Source: Pyrrhoderma lamaoense (Eukaryota; Basidiomycota; Agaricomycetes; Hymenochaetales; Hymenochaetaceae). From it: a stretch of DNA of 64,000 nucleotides. Of the stretch, positions 59,476-64,000 are shown in pieces. The position numbers and the translations under genes are program-made. Where the stretch lies: positions 496,001 through 560,000 of the forward strand of contig NBAZ01000016.1 of NCBI GenBank assembly GCA_002794735.1, read 5' to 3'. The stretch's first letter is position 1. Every line of letters starts with the position of its first letter. The notes beneath the pieces are model-generated. The model saw only the letters and a program-made list of their open reading frames with translations. It ran no database searches and had not been told where the DNA came from.

Positions 59476-61889
59476 ATGGATCTCAGTGGCAGTCAGGTTC
59501 CACAGGAGGTGACCGTACCAGGGTTTTCCTCGCCTTTCCACAAAGGTGTCAGCAACCATTTCAGTTGCAGGAGCACATTGTATGGAATCGATGACGAGGG
59601 TCCAGAGGTAATGGCCGCTTCAAAAGCCACTAATGACATGCTCAATCAATTCCTCAAGTACGACTTGACACAATCTCTCCACACAAATACGATCGATCGG
59701 TTTCTACTTTCCTTGATGAAGGCCATCAAGGGCGAAGCAGGCCAGCCAGTGAGGCCGTATGCACGACTTCCCGCGACAGGCACCTGCAGGAGATAGTAAA
59801 GGAGAAGATGTACTGAGATATCGACGTGAATATTGCGAGCCGGTTCAAAAGGAAGAAGACAGATATTCTCCGTTCTGCTTCCTGGCAAACGCCATTCTTG
59901 AGAGTATATCCGAACCAGTTCTCCTAGTATCTGTTTTGTAAGGAATGCCTCTCACGTTCTTACATCCAACGACCATCCTAGCGGGAGGATCCCAGACCTT
60001 GTATATGTTAGGTCTGACAGCCGTAGCGTTAGGAAAGGAAAATGGAAGAGCCACTGTCTATATGGACCGGATTCGAGTGAGAAGCTTTGGGAGTGGAAGG
60101 ATGTGTTGGGTGTTGGCGAAGTTAAAATCACCTCAAAAGGATCAATCGCACTTGAAGAGGACATTCCCCGTCCTCCACGTCACTGGACTTGCCATTTAAC
60201 GCGCAGGACCGGTGACGAGGGGTTTGAAAAAGAAATTTGAGGAAGCAATGCATACGGCAAACAAGCGGCGACGAATAGGATCGGGTGCAAGTAGCAGCGG
60301 CTTCTCGCCCATGCAGTATTACGAGCTGCCCGATGGCCCAACGCGGAGGAGGAATCCCAAGCTGCGAGAGGATCTTGTTTATCAGAGCGCGCGATACGTG
60401 AGCGATCACATGACAATAGTACTACGACCACCAGGGCGTGATCTACTCTCCCCCGCTGAACTTTGTGGATGATCTGTATCAATTCGCATATGTTTTGAAG
60501 ATTCTCAACGAACTCGAGAGCAAGGATATTAGCCACTTTGCGCAACAGAAGGCCGTCAAAATTAGTTGTCTCGTTGGGTCGGGTGCGGACGGACAACAGT
60601 GCAAGAAATCTGTGAATGTACTGAAAATTACCGCAGGAGAATATCCGGAGGGCTTGGAATTTGTGACTGGGAAGAGGATACCTGAGGGCCCCAACCGGAT
60701 ATTCTTTGGTGAATCGACTCAGATGATGATGGTCGGAACAAAGATAGAGAATGGAGTTGTTGTTCCGATGACTATGGCGGATTTAGAAAGAGGTGGTGAT
60801 CATGAAGACCCGCTTAGATGGAAACATGTCCTCAAATGGAGCCATCCATACTCTACTAGAGTATCGGAGCCGGAGATGATTGGGGAAGCACGGAGAGTTC
60901 TTGGAAGGTACGATAACATACCCGATCCGTCTGGAAAGGTACTTGCTGTGAAGATCTCGAACTCGCTACCGAATGTCATTGGAAGGTACGATATAGATGA
61001 TAGGGAGAGGAACTTCCGGGCATTTCTTGGAGTAGGCTACGAAGAGACAAGAATACTTCGGTTCACAATATTTGAGTATCTCGAGCCGATCCATAGTCTC
61101 GATAATCTTTCGCAATTTAAGGAATCTGTTCGACACATTGCACTAGGTATGTTCTCACTTATCTCTGTATCGTTTAGGCACTATAATGATGTATCATCAG
61201 CGATCCATTACTTAGCAATGAGCAAGGAATCAATCAAACACCGGGATATCAATGTAAACAATCTCATGTTCTGTCGTCTCGGTGATAACCAGATCCAAGG
61301 AGTACTCGGTGACTGGGATCAAGCATCTACTTATGAGACTGAAAAGTCGAATGACCACACAATGATGCGTAACGGTACAAGGGCATTCATGGCAATCGAA
61401 ATGCACGATACACCGCCTCCTATTCATATCGAGCGATTTGACTTTGAATCACTATTCTATGTGATGTACTGGATCAGCATGAACTACTCTGAAGGTAAAT
61501 TCCTTCCTGAATCTGAAAGACATCCTAGTGCCAAAGAGTGGTCTCTTTGGAACGCTGAGGATGACAGGGTGGTGGCTGTTTATAAAGAGAGACTCTTGAA
61601 GAAATATCTTCGCGGGGACACTAGCCTTTTTCCTCCTTTCTTTCAACCTCTCGTCCGACAATGGTTGAATCCACTGAAGGGGTTATTCAAAAATGGTCAA
61701 ATTAGACGTGATCAGCATCAAGAATCAGTATATCAGTATCTCGAATCACTGGAAACTAGTACAGCTGTTTCGGGATCAAACATATCTGCTGTTCCGATAC
61801 CCAAACCTCCGGATTTCGATCACTCAAGCTTGGAAGGATTTGTTACTTTTGAGAGGATATGGGAAATACTATCTAGACCCGATTTATAA
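59476..61889 (+). CDS. FunK1-type fungal protein kinase, N-terminal half with frame breaks
   Basis: A kinase of the FunK1 family, expanded in Agaricomycetes. The catalytic part is one open frame from 60438 to the TAA at 61887-61889. It includes a Lys-containing strand (KVLAVKISNSLP), the HRD-equivalent catalytic loop KHRDINVNNLMF (near 61237-61272), the DFG-equivalent metal-binding GVLGDWDQAS (near 61300-61330), and RNGTRAFMAIEM then HIERFDFESLFYVMYWI. The N-terminal half (59476-60437) has recognisable pieces in changing frames: DDEGPEVMAASKATNDMLNQ, RHLQEIVKEKMY, DIDVNIASRFKRKKTDILRS (after an in-frame TGA), LWEWKDVLGVGEVKITSKG, KLREDLVYQSARY and YYDHQGVIYSPPLNFVDDLY. Frame changes lie near 59765, 60225 and 60420. 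Either a pseudogene or an error-rich stretch. Downstream substrates of this family are unknown. Confidence 0.75.
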
Positions 61890-62585
61890 TGCATCTCTTA
61901 TATATGCTACTTGTTCTTATTGTATCATCCTTACATTGAGGTTTATGATACACTTTTGCATCGTATTTGACTTTCATGTCACAGTACTTTCCAGCACAGG
62001 AATGACTTCTATACAATGAAAGCGGGATGTTGGCTGCGACGTGTTTTCATAAATTGCTGGATGTCATTGATACAAGCTCATGAGGATTTAATTACTTTTG
62101 GCTAGGATCGAACAATTGGTGTAACTCGAGAGATATAATCTTGATGAATAATGAGAAACAGATTCTGAATTTCGGAATGTATCACTGCTGACAAACAAGA
62201 GAAATCTCAAACTTCCATGAAAGCGCCTAATAATAAGCTGGAGTAACTCTTTACTCGCACATACTTAGATACTACTGTTAAACGTAGGAGCGCTAGCTGC
62301 ACGGTCACATGACATTGCGTGCCCCTCGACGTTCAAAACTTGCTCTTGTTCACAACATTTGGCCTGCCTACTACAAGCATAGGCCATTGACCAACTCCTC
62401 GCTGCTGTGCATATCGAATGGATATTGTCGATCTGAATACGTGCTAAGGAATATTAATAACTTCAAGGACGAGAGTCCTGGACAGACACTGTGCACAATC
62501 GGATTCTGTATAAATGATTTTATCTCGTCGGTGTTGTCGAAAAGATTGAAAAGTAAGGGTTTGTATTGAGGGGCTGAACACACCA
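61890..62585. other. Intergenic downstream of FunK1
   Basis: About 700 bp, no gene supported. Confidence 0.5.
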
Positions 62586-62785
62586 TGTATTCCAGGGTCC
62601 TGTATTCCAATATTACCGTATGTAGTAAGTGGTCCCTGGAATACACTCGTTCAGACCCTGGAGTACACCTGTTTATGGTGCATCGACCCTGGAATACACC
62701 CGATTATAGTATGCGGTCCCTGGAATACACTCAGAGGTCCCTGGAATACACTCGGATATGGAAGGTGGTCCCTGTAATACATTCG
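62586..62785. repeat. Array of short interspersed direct repeats (GGTCCCTGGAATACACTC type)
   Basis: Six direct copies of an about 17-bp unit start near 62631, 62654, 62685, 62715, 62735 and 62767, with core CCCTGGAATACAC and a few substitutions. An inverted copy (GTATTCCAGGGTCC) is at about 62588-62601. Spacers are only 3 to about 16 bp and of unequal size. This is not a CRISPR; its role is unknown. Confidence 0.7.
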
Positions 62786-62799
62786 CCAGTCCATCCTCG

Positions 62800-64000
62800 T
62801 GTTCTACATCTGCCCTCACTCTCAGTTTTCCAAGTTCAACTTACGTACCAGATTGTCTGGAGGACCAGTATACCAGTACTGTTTTCGCGGCGGCAACAGT
62901 CGAGCATGAAGCTCTTGTGAAAGCTCGAGCTGATCTTGATACGTTGGCGCGGAGATGGATTTGTTGGTTGTAGCACACAAAGTCGTAATGGTGGAGGCAT
63001 GTACGAATAGTTGTGAGCTTTATATCTCTGCTATCCTCGCTGAAGTTTTATCAAGACAACTCGGCGAGCTTGCTAATACGATGTCTGATGTAGAGGCTAC
63101 TATTCTTGGGCCGAGCTCAAAGAAACTGCAGAGAAGGCTGAGGATGCGAAACGTCAAGCCAACATCAGCTGGTGAAGCAAAAGCGGGATCAGAGCATGCT
63201 GCGCTTGAGGCGAAGAAAGGTGAAGAACATGCCAAGATGTTATCAAACAGTCGGAAAACGTGAAAGACATACTTTCTACAAGCTTGAAGGTTCTAGGAGA
63301 TGAACTTGCGGCTGCTATCGCGCTCATGACGTGGCGATTTTCTGGCGCTAGGGAAACTGAAATGAAGATAATGAAGAAATGAAGAAAATGAAGAATCTCA
63401 AGCAGAAGAACTTTTGACTGAGATTATCGATTGGCCAAGGAACTCGCGGTATGTATTTCGTCTTTCCTTGAAGAGATAGATCTTATTGCTCACAGCCTCT
63501 GTACGGCCAATAAGGGAGTTGCGCTTAAAAGGTTGACACTGTTAAAGAGAAACATGGTCGTCTTTTGCAAAGTGCGCTCCAAGAAGCTAAGGTAGTTTGG
63601 TCAGGTTCAGGAAAGTATAGACTTTTCTGATAACTATTTAGACCGAAGCAGGCGATGCTTACACTCAAGATCTTCATTCATTTCGAATACACTCTCAACA
63701 GATGATTGAACAACACAACGCTGCTCACAAGTCTTATATCGAGACCTCAGAAAGAGCACAAAGAGACCCTTGAATTTGAGATCAGACATTATCAACTCCA
63801 GCGCTACGCAAGATGTTCTGACTAAAGCCAAGCGGCTCTTGCTTTTCTGTATCGGATATCGAATCACTCAAGAAGCAACTCGTAGAGAAGAAAGTCGCAG
63901 TAAACATCAATGCTTCATCTGCATCCGAGGTACTTCAATCTAATGCGTAATTATCTTTTGCGGGCGATGAAACATAGCGCACAAAGAGGTTCTTAATGCA
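62800..64000 (+). pseudogene. Broken coiled-coil gene, continues past window end
   Basis: Helical, charged fragments appear in alternating frames: DTLARR/VVAHKVVMVEACTNSCELY, SRQLGELANTMSDVEATIL, AELKETAEKAEDAKRQAN, GSEHAALEAKKGEEHAKM, VLGDELAAAIALMT, AYTQDLHSFRIHSQQMIEQH and SDIESLKKQLVEKKVAVNIN. Alternation between frames with no splice sites indicates several indels. The protein would be a long Ala/Glu/Lys coiled coil without a recognised domain. It is truncated on the right by the window. Confidence 0.4.

Noticed and set aside
61146..61178. Short intron in the FunK1 kinase (GTATGT...TTTAG)
   Set aside because: It would be only about 31 nt and its removal would break the frame, while reading through keeps a long open frame.
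62586..62785. CRISPR array
   Set aside because: The genome is eukaryotic, repeats are degenerate, spacers are 3-16 bp and irregular, and one copy is inverted.

Overview
The window looks like nuclear DNA of a filamentous basidiomycete, probably an Agaricomycete. Genes are split by many short (about 50-80 nt) GT-AG introns. The gene content also fits: microsomal P450 paralogues, a FunK1-type kinase, a DUR3 urea transporter, a kinesin-7, NAP1 and families of small secreted proteins. I cannot name the species from sequence alone.

Layout. 1-9.4 kb: four tandem P450 paralogues on + (one intact, three with frameshifts). 10.7-14.3 kb: a seven-helix membrane protein with a long Ser-rich tail. 14.7-19.5 kb: two P450s of another subfamily on -, one carrying a solo-LTR-like insertion in an intron. 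19.75 kb: tRNA-Leu(AAG). 20.0-22.4 kb: DUR3-like urea transporter. 23.0-26.0 kb: kinesin-7. 26.8-29.8 kb: two coiled-coil proteins of unknown function. 30.6-35.8 kb: a 1.18-kb inverted duplication, each arm with a small secreted-protein gene (SSP). Its spacer holds an aldo/keto reductase and a CaaX-ended miniprotein. 35.8-36.9 kb: a third coiled-coil protein. 39.8-46.9 kb: two more SSP paralogues flanking a membrane protein made of two fused copies of one module. 47.8-49.1 kb: NAP1. 50.2-51.2 kb: a decayed cytochrome b5-domain gene. 53-57.5 kb: three two-exon glycine-rich miniproteins (about 50 aa), one Asn-rich miniprotein and small TIR elements. 59.5-61.9 kb: FunK1 kinase. 62.6-64 kb: a short-repeat array and broken coiled-coil sequence.

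Lineage-specific families fill most of the window (P450s, SSPs, coiled-coil proteins, Gly-rich miniproteins). Housekeeping genes (DUR3, kinesin-7, NAP1, tRNA) sit between them. The most novel items are the Gly-rich miniprotein cluster, the SSP family with its inverted duplication, and the fused two-module membrane protein.

Caution: many reading frames, including the conserved kinesin motor, are broken by apparent single-base losses, several in short mononucleotide runs. Uncorrected long-read errors are a serious alternative to true pseudogenes. Intron positions were inferred by eye from splice signals and paralogue alignment.
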